Positions 8,333-17,220 of a stretch of 33,568 nucleotides of DNA are shown piece by piece (the first letter of the stretch is position 1; each line of letters starts with the position of its first letter). This DNA comes from Thermoplasmatales archaeon UBA509 (GTDB lineage Archaea > Thermoplasmatota > Thermoplasmata > Thermoplasmatales > Thermoplasmataceae). The notes below the pieces were generated by a model. The model worked only from the letters and a program-made list of their open reading frames with translations. It made no database searches and was not told where the DNA came from. Location: assembly GCA_002498845.1 (NCBI GenBank), contig DAJC01000063.1:1-33568 (forward strand). Reading direction: 5' to 3'. Position numbers and translations under genes: made by a program.

Positions 8333-8992
8333 TCACCGTTCGCCGGCAAGTATGCGGGTTATTTCCAGCAGATCATTTCCGTGTGCAGAATGTGAGGCCA
8401 TTCCAGACAGCCTCCCGTCAATGGAATTGAAGGCTATGGACACGGCTGAGTGCCTGAACATGGCAGCGTCCTGCGTGGTGTCTCCAACGCTTGCCGTCTC
8501 TGCCTCGGATATTCCAAGCCTCTTCTGTATGGCCGTTATGACATCATCCTTGTGCCTTGGCTCAACCATAACATTTCCATCAGGAATAATGCGGCCTGTA
8601 TTATCGGTTAGTATCATGTTGGCATAGATCTGGTCAAAGGCCGCCTGATCCGCTATTCGCTGGGCAAGCCAGTAAATTCCGCCTGAGACAATGGCAGTGG
8701 CTGCACCTGAGTCCCGGATTTCTTTCACTGCAAGGCTGAGGTTTTTCCGGAGAGGGATACTGTCCAGAATCTTCACAACATCCTCCCTTGTTATCCCGGG
8801 ATGCCTGGAAATCCACAGGTTAACGTCGCTGCGCAGAAAATCCATGTAACTGATGCTTCCCGTGCGGTAGAGTCTCAGGTTCTCCGAGTTATCCACCCCC
8901 ATGGCGTGATGAACATATTCCCAGCTGCTGGGGTGTGTGGTGAGGACGCCATCCATGTCAAATACAACAAGCCTTATTCCGTGAAGATTCAT
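8333..8992 (-). CDS. HAD-superfamily phosphatase, phosphoserine-phosphatase-like
   Basis: Cytoplasmic HAD hydrolase of 219 aa. Motif I is FDMDGVL with nucleophile D12 and acid/base D14; motif II is the Ser of IVSGG (S103); the motif III Lys lies in PRHKDDV; motif IV is GDTTQDAAMF (D171, D175). The helical cap between motifs I and II and the SGG signature place it near SerB-type phosphoserine phosphatases (subfamily IB), but the substrate cannot be read from sequence. The ATG at 8992 lies 9 nt after the proS stop, with GTGATGGG just upstream, so it is co-transcribed with proS. Confidence 0.85.
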   Translation of the reverse strand: MNLHGIRLVVFDMDGVLTTHPSSWEYVHHAMGVDNSENLRLYRTGSISYMDFLRSDVNLWISRHPGITREDVVKILDSIPLRKNLSLAVKEIRDSGAATAIVSGGIYWLAQRIADQAAFDQIYANMILTDNTGRIIPDGNVMVEPRHKDDVITAIQKRLGISEAETASVGDTTQDAAMFRHSAVSIAFNSIDGRLSGMASHSAHGNDLLEITRILAGER

Positions 8993-9001
8993 CCCATCAC
9001 T

Positions 9002-10399
9002 TCAGTACGAGCGGGAAAATGCCGCAATCTTTCCGTCCTTCCCGCAAACAACGCATTTCTCAGTTGTCTCACTGTCTCGGTTGAATCCAAGAGCCCCAAG
9101 CTCCAGTTTTCCCTCAAGGGCGTCACTGCATTCCTTTGATCCGCACCATCCTGCAAGAACAAGCCCCTGGGCGTCTTTCATCTCATCAATGCTGCTGTAC
9201 TTTCTCGATAATTTCCTGAAATGCTCGTCAGCCCTTGCCCTGAGATTTCCGGCCACCTCTTCAAGCAGTTCAGCCACAGAACGGGAAATATCACCTCTAT
9301 CAATCTGCCTTCTCCTGCCGCCGGTTCTGACGGAAACTGTGACACGGTTTCCAGATACTTCCTTCTCGCCAATTTCCAGTCTCAGGGGAACTCCCTTCAT
9401 CTCCCACTCATTGTACTTGAACCCGGGGGTATAGTTGTCCCTCGTGTCAAGGGATGCCCTCACGCCTGCAGCTTTCAGCTCATCAAGTATTGCCTGTGCG
9501 TAAGGCACGACATCAACGTTCCTGGAAGGTATGGTAACGATCACTGCCTGAACGGGCGCCACTGCAGGTGGGAATATAAGGCCCTGATCATCGCCATGTA
9601 TGCCTACCACGGCGGCAAGCAGCCTCTCGCTGAGCCCGAATGTTGTCTGGCTCACGTATTCATGGGTCCCGTCATCCTTCAGGTATTTTATGTCGTAATT
9701 CTTTGAGAAATTCGTTCCGTACTGGTGTATGGTTCCTATCTGGAGGCTCCTGCCACCGGGAAGAACCGTATCAAAGGCAAGTGTGTATCTGGCCCCAGGA
9801 AATTTATCCCACTCGGGACGCTGGTCAATCATGTAAGGAAGGCAGAGCTCATGGCTGATGTTTTTCCAGATTTCCCTGTACTGATCCATCTGCCTCTCTG
9901 CGTCTTCGTATGAATCATGGGCTGTATGGGCTTCAAAGAAATGTATTTCCCGTATCCGGATGAACGTCCTGGTGTGTTTTGTCTCATACCGGTATACGCT
10001 TACTATCTGGTATATCCTGAGGGGGAGGTCCGCATGGCTCCTGACCCAGAGGGAGAACATTCCGTACATTGCCGCCTCGCTGGTGGGCCTGAGTGCCATC
10101 TCCACGTCAAGCTGATCCATGCCTCCACGCGTGACCCAGTAAACCTCGTTCTCAAATCCCTTCACGTGTTCAAATTCAACAGAGAGCTGGTCTCTTGTTA
10201 TTAGAACAGGAAAACTCACTTCCTGGAAATCCCGGGAATCAACGTTTGTCCTGATGATACGGTCAATGTTCTGCATTGCTTTGAGCCCGTATGGCATCCA
10301 GACATTCATTCCCTTGATGGGATATCTCTTGTCGCTGAGTCCGGCTATGTCAACAATTTCGTTGTACCACTCGCTGAAATTTTCCTTGCGGTTTTCCAT
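9002..10399 (-). CDS. proS: Prolyl-tRNA synthetase, archaeal type
   Basis: Class II synthetase charging tRNA-Pro. It is the archaeal/eukaryal short form without the bacterial editing insertion. Class II motif 2 (RYETKHTRTFIRIREIHFFEAH) and motif 3 sequences are visible, followed by the anticodon-binding domain. A C-terminal zinc-binding domain carries C-x4-C and C-x2-C pairs and ends in a conserved Tyr (SRSY). The TTG at 10405 would add two residues, but ATG 10399 lies 29 nt from a TATA-like box and is preferred. First gene of a two-gene operon with the HAD phosphatase; divergent from the M20 peptidase. Confidence 0.96.
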   Translation of the reverse strand: MENRKENFSEWYNEIVDIAGLSDKRYPIKGMNVWMPYGLKAMQNIDRIIRTNVDSRDFQEVSFPVLITRDQLSVEFEHVKGFENEVYWVTRGGMDQLDVEMALRPTSEAAMYGMFSLWVRSHADLPLRIYQIVSVYRYETKHTRTFIRIREIHFFEAHTAHDSYEDAERQMDQYREIWKNISHELCLPYMIDQRPEWDKFPGARYTLAFDTVLPGGRSLQIGTIHQYGTNFSKNYDIKYLKDDGTHEYVSQTTFGLSERLLAAVVGIHGDDQGLIFPPAVAPVQAVIVTIPSRNVDVVPYAQAILDELKAAGVRASLDTRDNYTPGFKYNEWEMKGVPLRLEIGEKEVSGNRVTVSVRTGGRRRQIDRGDISRSVAELLEEVAGNLRARADEHFRKLSRKYSSIDEMKDAQGLVLAGWCGSKECSDALEGKLELGALGFNRDSETTEKCVVCGKDGKIAAFSRSY

Positions 10400-10424
10400 G
10401 ATCAATCGCAGTTATGTGATTGGG

Positions 10425-10431
10425 ATAAAAT
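10425..10431 (-). promoter_or_regulatory. TATA-like box for proS
   Basis: ATAAAAT (ATTTTAT on the minus strand) is centred 29 nt upstream of the proS ATG at 10399, in the divergent promoter region shared with the M20 peptidase gene. Confidence 0.45.
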
Positions 10432-10477
10432 AGGTTACCGCTGACTGTTGCCAGATGAAGGTTGGCCATGCTGAAAC

Positions 10478-10484
10478 ATTATAT
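10478..10484 (+). promoter_or_regulatory. TATA box for M20 peptidase gene
   Basis: ATTATAT is centred 25 nt upstream of ATG 10506, fitting a leaderless mRNA. Confidence 0.5.
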
Positions 10485-10505
10485 GCGAAATGCTGATTTC
10501 TATAC

Positions 10506-11702
10506 ATGCAGTCTGCAATAATGGAAATGGACGACGAGGAATTCATAAAGCACGTTGCAAGCCGGATCATTCCAATACAGTCAATTTCACCTGAATCCGG
10601 AGGAAGCGGGGAATCAGCCAGGGCTGATGAGATCTGCACAATCCTAAGGGAACTGGGTTATCCTGATTTCAAGAGGTATGATACAAAGGATTCTCACGGT
10701 GCTGTCAGGGCAAACATTATCCTGAAGGTGGGAAACGCCAGCACAACATTATGGCTTGTATCCCATACAGACACAGTCCCGGTGGGGGACCCTGCTCTCT
10801 GGACCCATCCTCCATTCCAGACTACCGTTGAGGGCAGGAAGATTTATGGAAGAGGCACATCCGATGACGGACAGGCTGTGTTCCTGTCACTGCTTCTCCT
10901 CCGGAAGATCAGGGGCAAGAACCTGAAGTACAATCTCGGACTGGCCTTTGTGGCGGACGAGGAAGTTGGCAGCAAATATGGAATACAGTATCTCCTGGAG
11001 AAGGACATATTCAAGAAAACCGATCTGGTGATGGTTCCAGATGCGGGCACCGAAGACGGTCTCCAGATCGAGGTTGCAGAAAAGAGCATACTGTGGATCA
11101 AGTTCAAGATACTGGGGAAGCAGTACCACGCGAGTCAGCCGGCAATGGCCATAAATGCCAACAGGGAAACCATGAAGTTCATACTTGGCCTTGATGCCGA
11201 ACTGCACAGGAAATATGCCGACACCGATCCAATTTTCTCTCCTCCGCAGTCCACATTTGAGCCAACAAAGCACGAGAAGAATGTGGACAACATAAACACC
11301 ATCCCGGGCACGGAGGTACAGTACGTGGACTGCAGGATTCTGCCGAAGTATGATCTGGATGAGGTAACTGACTTCATTGATGCTTACATACGGGAATTCC
11401 AGAAGAGCAGTCCAGCAAAGATATCATACGATCTCTCCCAGAAAGAGCAGGCACCCATCCCAACGTCTGTAAATGCGCCTGTGGTCCAGGCACTTAAGGC
11501 AGCAATAAGGGATATCCGCGGGAAAGAGCCATCGGCGGTGGGAATAGGGGGCGGCACATGCGCGGCATTCTTCCGCAGGAAGGGCTACGACGCCGTGGTA
11601 TGGAGCACAACCATGCCTGAAGTTGCCCATCAGGCCGATGAATACGTGGTCATCGACCACATCCTGCAGGACAGCGCAGTCATAATGAAAATGCTGTCTT
11701 AA
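10506..11702 (+). CDS. M20-family metallopeptidase / deacylase (DapE-ArgE-like)
   Basis: A 398-aa zinc-dependent amidohydrolase of the M20 family. Metal and catalytic residues appear in order: H87-x-D89 in SHTDTVP; D120 in GRGTSDDGQ; the E152-E153 pair in ADEEVG; D179 in VPDAGT; and H375 in MPEVAHQADEY. The dimerisation lid domain lies at about 190-300. Relatives include succinyl-diaminopimelate desuccinylases, acetylornithine deacetylases and dipeptidases, and sequence alone does not choose. No lysine or arginine pathway genes are adjacent, so a peptidase role is at least as likely. ATG 10506 has a TATA box 25 nt upstream. The stop codon overlaps the convergent nadM stop in a shared TTAA. 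Confidence 0.88.
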   Translation: MQSAIMEMDDEEFIKHVASRIIPIQSISPESGGSGESARADEICTILRELGYPDFKRYDTKDSHGAVRANIILKVGNASTTLWLVSHTDTVPVGDPALWTHPPFQTTVEGRKIYGRGTSDDGQAVFLSLLLLRKIRGKNLKYNLGLAFVADEEVGSKYGIQYLLEKDIFKKTDLVMVPDAGTEDGLQIEVAEKSILWIKFKILGKQYHASQPAMAINANRETMKFILGLDAELHRKYADTDPIFSPPQSTFEPTKHEKNVDNINTIPGTEVQYVDCRILPKYDLDEVTDFIDAYIREFQKSSPAKISYDLSQKEQAPIPTSVNAPVVQALKAAIRDIRGKEPSAVGIGGGTCAAFFRRKGYDAVVWSTTMPEVAHQADEYVVIDHILQDSAVIMKMLS

Positions 11703-12226
11703 ATTACGTCCTCATCGGTCTTTGCAAGATCCTGGATACGTGATATCCCATCTATTTCATCTATTATATCGGCAACTGCACGGGGAACATCGGATCTCCA
11801 GTCCTGATTTTTTATCATCTTTTCCCTTATGTGGGTTCCGGACCAGTTTGATCTGTTGATCATGTCCATGGATTCAACCCTGTAATTTTTTTCCCTGAAA
11901 AGCCTGGTAACAAGAGGATTGTTTGTATACACCCTGTTGAAGCCCGGAGTGAGAGACTCAACATGGGCAACCCAAAGGGGATTGGAGTTGACGTCCTCAA
12001 TGGGTACCAGGTAGAATTGGAAAATACCCTCTCTTTCCAGTGTTGTGGATATCATCAGGTGCCTCTCGCCTGCAGTGAACGGATCCTTAAGGGTGTGCGA
12101 ATACTGTGCACTCCCTATTCCAATGATTACTGAAGCATTGTGCTTCAGAATGCTCCTTATTATCTCAAGATGCCCGTTGTGGAAGGGCTGGAACCTCCCA
12201 ACAATGAATGCCCTCTCCTTGTCCAA
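11699..12226 (-). CDS. nadM: Nicotinamide-nucleotide adenylyltransferase, archaeal type
   Basis: NMN + ATP to NAD+ + PPi, the last step of NAD synthesis. The 175-aa nucleotidyltransferase has GRFQPFHNGH at 10-19 (the H-x-G-H-type ATP-binding motif) and the C-terminal SGTHIREKM motif of the archaeal NadM group. The start is a TTG 1 nt after the ileS stop (TGAaTTG). This fits the usual N-terminus, because the conserved AFIVGRFQPFH follows five residues later. It is translationally coupled to ileS and converges on the M20 peptidase gene. Confidence 0.94.
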   Translation of the reverse strand: MDKERAFIVGRFQPFHNGHLEIIRSILKHNASVIIGIGSAQYSHTLKDPFTAGERHLMISTTLEREGIFQFYLVPIEDVNSNPLWVAHVESLTPGFNRVYTNNPLVTRLFREKNYRVESMDMINRSNWSGTHIREKMIKNQDWRSDVPRAVADIIDEIDGISRIQDLAKTDEDVI

Positions 12227-12227
12227 T

Positions 12228-15200
12228 TCACTTCACCGTCTCTGTTGGGACAATGCGTATGATGAATATTTCGCCATCGATGTCCCATTTCCTTCCCTCG
12301 ATGCCATTAACGAACTGTAGAGTTGAGGCAAGTGTTTCCTTTCCCATCCAGTCTGTGTGTTCCGCAAGCTGAACCCTGGCTTCATCAGGACCTGAAATTG
12401 CCACATCTATGGTCTCATCATACTGCAGGTTCATCTCCTTCCTCATGACCTGTATCCTCCTGACAAGCTCCCTTGCAAGTCCCTCGTTCATCAGCGCCTG
12501 ATCTCTCTTCAGGTTGACGAATACCGTTATGCCGGACTTCGGTTCGTGATCCATGGCATATCCAGCCTTCGGTTCCATGAATATTTCAGCTATTTCGCCT
12601 GTTATGGTGTGTTCTCCCACCTTCACAGACCCGGAACTGGAAAATTGCAGTGCCAGAGTACCATCATCATGATCCAGCGTTTCCCTGACCATGTTGAGAT
12701 CTTTACGGAGTAGCGGTGCCGCCTCTTTGGTTTTCAGGGCAATTTTCCTGACCACTGGCCACTCATTTTCGTCAATGAACCTCACTGTTCTGGCATTGAG
12801 TTCCGGTGAGATGATTTCCAGAAGTTCATGTCCTATTTCAGTGGTTGAAGAGACCAGAACCTCAGTCACAGGCTGCCTCCCCTTTATGCCGTGGTCCTGC
12901 CTGATCCTTCTGGTGGCCTCCAGTATGGCTTCTGCCCTGCTTACTTCTGCCTCAAGATCATGATTTATCATATGGCTCATTACCTCAGGAAATTTCTCCA
13001 GATGAACGCTTTCCGACTCAGGATGAAGTTTCCTGTAGAGGTATTCTGAATAGAACGGGGCCAGGGGGGCAAGCATAAGGGTAACTGTCTCCAGAGCATA
13101 GAAGAGCACTGAATATGCCTCTTCCTTCTGCCTGTCAAGTGTCTCAGCCCAGAATCTTCTTCTGGAAAGCCGTAGATAGAAGTTTGAGAGATCTTCTATG
13201 AGGTCCTCCGTGGCCTTCAGAGCTATGTGCATGTCATAGTTATCCATGGCAGCCCTCACTGCCTCAACTGTGGAATTGCAGCGGGAGATTATCCACCTGT
13301 CAAGGATGTTGCTCCCGGGCATGAGCCCCTCATATCTGTAGCTGTCAAGGTTTGCATTTGAGGCAAAGAATGAATAGACATTTGAAAGGGTGCCAAAGAC
13401 CTTCCTTGTTATTTCCGAGATAAGTTTCCTGTCTATGGCCTTTGATCGCCATGGTACTCCGGTCATGAAGAACAGCCTGGCAGGGTCTGGCCCGAATTCA
13501 TTGACAAAATCAATGGCGTATACGGAATTCCCCTTGCTCTTGCTCATCTTTCTTCCCTGCTCGTCAAGGATAAAATCTATGGAAAGGACATGCTGGTAAG
13601 CGTTGGTGTCAAAGAGGATCGAACCGATGACGTGAAGGGTGTAGAACCATCCTCTGGTCTGGTCTATTGCCTCAGTGATGAAGGATATGGGAAGCGGAAC
13701 CCTGCTGCTCTCCATGGGGTAGTGCATGGCGGCGTACGTAGCGCTGCCTGAATCAAACCATGTGTCTATGACGTAAGGTTCCCGGGTCATCTCCTTCCCG
13801 CAACTTGGACAGGGGAACTTGACGTTATCAATGAAAGGGCGGTGAAGATCTTCCGGCACGCTGCCCCCATACTGCTTCAATTCCTCAAGGCTCCCCACTG
13901 CGACCATATGTTCATCAGGGCATGTCCATACCGGAAGCGGTGTTCCCCAGTACCTGTTCCTGCTCAATGCCCAGTCCTTGACTTCAGTGAGGAAATTGCC
14001 GAACCTGCCGTCCTTAAGGTGCTCCGGATGCCAGTCTATCCTGCTGTTGTTTTCCAGAAGTTTCTGCCTTATTGTGGAAACGCGTATGAACCACGCTTGA
14101 AGAGGGTAGTAGAGCAGCGGCGTGCCGCAGCGGTAGCAGAAAGGGTACGTATGTGTTATTTTCTCCGACCGGTAGACCTTATTGCGCGTCTTAAGCCATA
14201 TGAGAATCTCAGTGTCGGCATCCTTGAAGAATTTTCCGTTCCACGGAAGACGCGGATCGTTGAATCTTCCGGACTGGTTGATGGGGTTGATTATTTCCAC
14301 ACCAAATCTTTTTCCTATTTCAAAGTCATCAGCGCCAAATGCAGGGGAAGTGTGGACTATTCCAGTTCCATCCTCCACTGTAACATGATCGCCTGAGGTT
14401 ACCACAAGGGACCCTCTGGGGGGTGGTATGAAATCCATGAGCTGTTCATACTGCTTTCCCACAAGGTCAGATCCAGGCATTGTGGAAAGTATCCTGGCAT
14501 CCTTGCTGAAGAGTTTTTCCACAACAGGGCGGGCAACATAGTATTCTTCATCTCCCACCTGAACAAGGGCATATTCAATTTTTTCATTCACAGCAAGAAA
14601 CTGGTTTGCGGGCAGGGTCCAGGGCGTGGTTGTCCAGGCGAGGAAATACCTGTTTGAATATCCTTTCTCCCTGAATTTGACATAGACTGACGGGTCCTTT
14701 GCATCATCATATCCCTGTGAAAGCTCATGTGAGCTCAGTGATGTTTCGCATCTGGGACAGTAGGGCACTATCTTGAAGTCCCTTACCAGCATCTTCTTTT
14801 CGAACATGGTTTTGAGGGCCCACCATTCGCTCTCAATGTAATCATTCCGCATAGTTACATAGGCGTTCTCCTGATCCACCCAGTAGCCCAGGTGTTCATC
14901 TGTCTCCATCCACTCGTCTATGTAACGGAATATGCTTTCCCTGCAGTATTCGTTGAATTTGTCGATACCGAATTCCTCTATCTCCTTCTTCACCTTGAAA
15001 CCAAAGTGTTTTTCAGCTTCGATTTCAACGGGAAGTCCATGGCAGTCCCAGCCCCCCGTTCTTCGGGAGATGCGGTGACCGGTCATATACCTGTACCTGA
15101 GCACGCTGTCCTTGACGGTACGGGTCATGGCATGGCCGACATGAGGCCTGCCGTTTGCAGTGGGCGGGCCTTCAAGAAATGTGAAGGGTTTGTTCCCCAG

Positions 15201-15317
15201 GGAGGAATTAAGAGACTTTTCAATAATGCCAGCTTCTTTCCAGTATTGCAGAACCTCATCGCCTATGGCCTTCAAGCTTTTGTTCGTCTCAATCTGTTCA
15301 TATACTGTTTGTGGCAT
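12228..15317 (-). CDS. ileS: Isoleucyl-tRNA synthetase
   Basis: Class I synthetase charging tRNA-Ile, about 1029 aa from the ATG. HIGH is PHVGHA near residue 58-63, followed by the CP1 editing domain (about 180-390) with the TTPWTLPAN signature, KMSKS near 590-594, an anticodon-binding helical domain and a C-terminal extension (about 850-1029) with a mixed alpha/beta character. The reading frame also has a TTG at 15347 that adds ten residues of no family likeness. ATG 15317 begins MPQTVYEQIETN and is preferred, though no TATA box is at the leaderless distance (the nearest candidate, near 15356-15365, implies a short leader). It forms an operon with nadM. Confidence 0.96.
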   Translation of the reverse strand: MPQTVYEQIETNKSLKAIGDEVLQYWKEAGIIEKSLNSSLGNKPFTFLEGPPTANGRPHVGHAMTRTVKDSVLRYRYMTGHRISRRTGGWDCHGLPVEIEAEKHFGFKVKKEIEEFGIDKFNEYCRESIFRYIDEWMETDEHLGYWVDQENAYVTMRNDYIESEWWALKTMFEKKMLVRDFKIVPYCPRCETSLSSHELSQGYDDAKDPSVYVKFREKGYSNRYFLAWTTTPWTLPANQFLAVNEKIEYALVQVGDEEYYVARPVVEKLFSKDARILSTMPGSDLVGKQYEQLMDFIPPPRGSLVVTSGDHVTVEDGTGIVHTSPAFGADDFEIGKRFGVEIINPINQSGRFNDPRLPWNGKFFKDADTEILIWLKTRNKVYRSEKITHTYPFCYRCGTPLLYYPLQAWFIRVSTIRQKLLENNSRIDWHPEHLKDGRFGNFLTEVKDWALSRNRYWGTPLPVWTCPDEHMVAVGSLEELKQYGGSVPEDLHRPFIDNVKFPCPSCGKEMTREPYVIDTWFDSGSATYAAMHYPMESSRVPLPISFITEAIDQTRGWFYTLHVIGSILFDTNAYQHVLSIDFILDEQGRKMSKSKGNSVYAIDFVNEFGPDPARLFFMTGVPWRSKAIDRKLISEITRKVFGTLSNVYSFFASNANLDSYRYEGLMPGSNILDRWIISRCNSTVEAVRAAMDNYDMHIALKATEDLIEDLSNFYLRLSRRRFWAETLDRQKEEAYSVLFYALETVTLMLAPLAPFYSEYLYRKLHPESESVHLEKFPEVMSHMINHDLEAEVSRAEAILEATRRIRQDHGIKGRQPVTEVLVSSTTEIGHELLEIISPELNARTVRFIDENEWPVVRKIALKTKEAAPLLRKDLNMVRETLDHDDGTLALQFSSSGSVKVGEHTITGEIAEIFMEPKAGYAMDHEPKSGITVFVNLKRDQALMNEGLARELVRRIQVMRKEMNLQYDETIDVAISGPDEARVQLAEHTDWMGKETLASTLQFVNGIEGRKWDIDGEIFIIRIVPTETVK

Positions 15318-15563
15318 CTCAAAATCAGGGGAAACTCTGCGGGGCAAGACTCCAATAACATATCGGATTCACCATACAGACCCCATCCTCCTCCTGACAG
15401 GTATTGTTCCATACTCATAAAATTTTTCAGGCATGCAGGCACCTGCCGTCATGGATAAAAGCAAGCATTACCGGGTCCATCAGAAGGCATTATGCGGGTG
15501 CTCCGAAATAAGGAATAATAAGCTCATTTGCAAAAATGAGCAAGTTAGCAGATAAATGCAGGA

Positions 15564-15830
15564 TCAGAGGGAGCCAGAAGGTTCACCGGATCTCCAGGGC
15601 AGTGAGGTGTTCCCGGGAACAATGATGGTGGAAGGAAGTGATGGCCACCGGTCATATTTCCTTATGTACTTCCTGATAAGCTTATTCTCGCGCCTCTGTA
15701 TCCAGTCGATGTAGTAACCGTAAAGTTCCGAATTATGCTTCCTCAATTCCTGTATTCCTATTCTTTCAGCATCAAGTTTCCTGATCTCATCCAGCAGTTT
15801 GAACTCATCCGTTCCTATCATGTTATCCAT
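15564..15830 (-). CDS. Hypothetical protein, helical
   Basis: An 88-aa reading frame of unknown function. Residues 8-60 are rich in Leu, Ile, Lys, Arg and Glu and read as two long helices (coiled-coil-like), with a short basic patch NKLIRKYIRKYDRW before a Pro/Ser-rich tail. A GATAT box near 15851-15855 is about 24 nt from the ATG at 15830, matching the leaderless pattern here. It lies alone between ileS and a small plus-strand ORF. No family recognised; amino-acid composition supports a real gene but does not prove it. Confidence 0.55.
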   Translation of the reverse strand: MDNMIGTDEFKLLDEIRKLDAERIGIQELRKHNSELYGYYIDWIQRRENKLIRKYIRKYDRWPSLPSTIIVPGNTSLPWRSGEPSGSL

Positions 15831-15997
15831 TCAACATTATCAAAGGGGCAGATATGCGTTCCTATCTCCCTGCAAAATGACAAAATGGTGCATTTCAGGG
15901 CTCCAGCATAAAATCATGCAAAAATTCCAGGGCATATTTCGTTTCATTCCTGATCCACAGTGGAAAGTTAGGTCATCCTTTCGTGATTTGCAACATC

Positions 15998-16120
15998 ATG
16001 TGGCGTGAAAGGTTCCGGAAGGTCAAGGATGAGTTCCTTGAGGAGACGGCCAGAATGCGTGAAATTTTGAGGGAGGAAACACAGGATCCAATGGGGCCTG
16101 AGTCCCATTACAGGAAGTGA
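15998..16120 (+). CDS. Small ORF, 40 aa, charged helix
   Basis: A small reading frame encoding 40 residues beginning MWRERFRKVKDEF and ending PESHYRK. It is amphipathic and strongly charged, with a plausible single helix. Its TGA abuts the thiL stop codon with no gap (TGATCA), the same arrangement as the convergent pair at 17886/17887. No clear promoter at the leaderless distance was found, and the frame is open for some distance upstream, so the start is uncertain. Function unknown. Confidence 0.35.
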   Translation: MWRERFRKVKDEFLEETARMREILREETQDPMGPESHYRK

Positions 16121-17098
16121 TCAGTGGGCAATTTCGGAGAGAGGTTTCACTCCGAAATGTTCGTAACCCCTCTCACTTATGTTCACCCATTCTCTTCCAT
16201 TGAACATTATGTTGTTGCCCTCCCATGCCTCACCAATGAAGCTTACATCGATTTTCTCAGATTCCATTGCTGCCAGAAAATCCCTGTAGTTTGAATTGCT
16301 GATGGAGAAGAATATCTCGTAGTCCCCTCCGAAACCACACATTATCTCAGTGGATGGAAGCCCGGTTAATGATGCGGCCTTTGCCACGTTCCTGTCCGGC
16401 TTGAGCTCATTTTCCACTATCTTGAACCCAATTCCGTAGTCACTCTTCATCTGAGATATGCTGGCAAATACGCCATCTGAAAGGTCCATCATGAATTTTG
16501 CTCCATATTCGCTCATAATCTGTGCTTCCCTGATCCTTGCACTTATGCCCAGCATCATGTTGATACCAAGATCAGGTCGGTATCCAGTTCTGTAGAAAAT
16601 ATATCCTGATGCCGCCCGTCCCATCCTGTTTGTGACGCCAATCACATCACCCTTGGCGATGTGGCTTCTTCTGCGTGTCAGCCTCTTCTCCTGGTGTCCC
16701 ACTATGGAACAACTTATGACAAGTTCGCTGCCCTCCTTGGTGTCTCCACCGAGAGTATCGGCTCCATTGTCCCTGAGCACCCTGTCAATGGATGCTGCAA
16801 TCTTCTCAAGGTACCTGTCATCAGACTCCGGATCGACCAGGTACGAAACAAGCATTCCTGTGGGGATTCCTGCCATTGCTGCAATATCGCTGAGGTTTAT
16901 GTTTGCCACGAATTTTCCAATGAGTGACGGATCAGCACCATCAGGAATGTGGGTGCTCTGCCTTATTATGTCAGTGGAAAGAAGCAGGTACTCATCCCCC
17001 TGCTCCAGAACAGCACAGTCATCCTTCTCCTGTTTCATTGAAATACCCTTGAATATCCTGTTGATTATCTCCCTCTCACCCAAATCTCGGAGCTTCAA
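16121..17098 (-). CDS. thiL: Thiamine-monophosphate kinase
   Basis: ATP-dependent kinase making thiamine pyrophosphate from thiamine monophosphate (PurM/AIR-synthase fold). The 325-aa chain shows the ThiL signatures: DDCAVL near the N-terminus, LLLSTDIIRQSTH, NLSDIAAMAG with metal-binding Asp, a GGDTKEG glycine-rich loop, MDLSDG, and the C-terminal GFGGDYEIFF. The TTG start at 17098 gives MKLRDLGEREII, the expected N-terminus. No Shine-Dalgarno is evident and only a weak TATA candidate was seen. No thi biosynthetic genes are adjacent. Confidence 0.93.
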   Translation of the reverse strand: MKLRDLGEREIINRIFKGISMKQEKDDCAVLEQGDEYLLLSTDIIRQSTHIPDGADPSLIGKFVANINLSDIAAMAGIPTGMLVSYLVDPESDDRYLEKIAASIDRVLRDNGADTLGGDTKEGSELVISCSIVGHQEKRLTRRRSHIAKGDVIGVTNRMGRAASGYIFYRTGYRPDLGINMMLGISARIREAQIMSEYGAKFMMDLSDGVFASISQMKSDYGIGFKIVENELKPDRNVAKAASLTGLPSTEIMCGFGGDYEIFFSISNSNYRDFLAAMESEKIDVSFIGEAWEGNNIMFNGREWVNISERGYEHFGVKPLSEIAH

Positions 17099-17189
17099 TT
17101 GTGATCTGTGGATTATGGCGTTTCCGGTAAAGAGGTTTTTGAATTGGAATCCTGCAGTTGGATATTGTAGAGACGGTCTGCCCGTATGT

Positions 17190-17198
17190 TATTTTAAT
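17190..17198 (+). promoter_or_regulatory. TATA-like box for RecB-like nuclease gene
   Basis: TATTTTAAT is centred 27 nt upstream of ATG 17221. Confidence 0.45.
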
Positions 17199-17220
17199 GA
17201 CCATAAAATGTCATGCTGTA

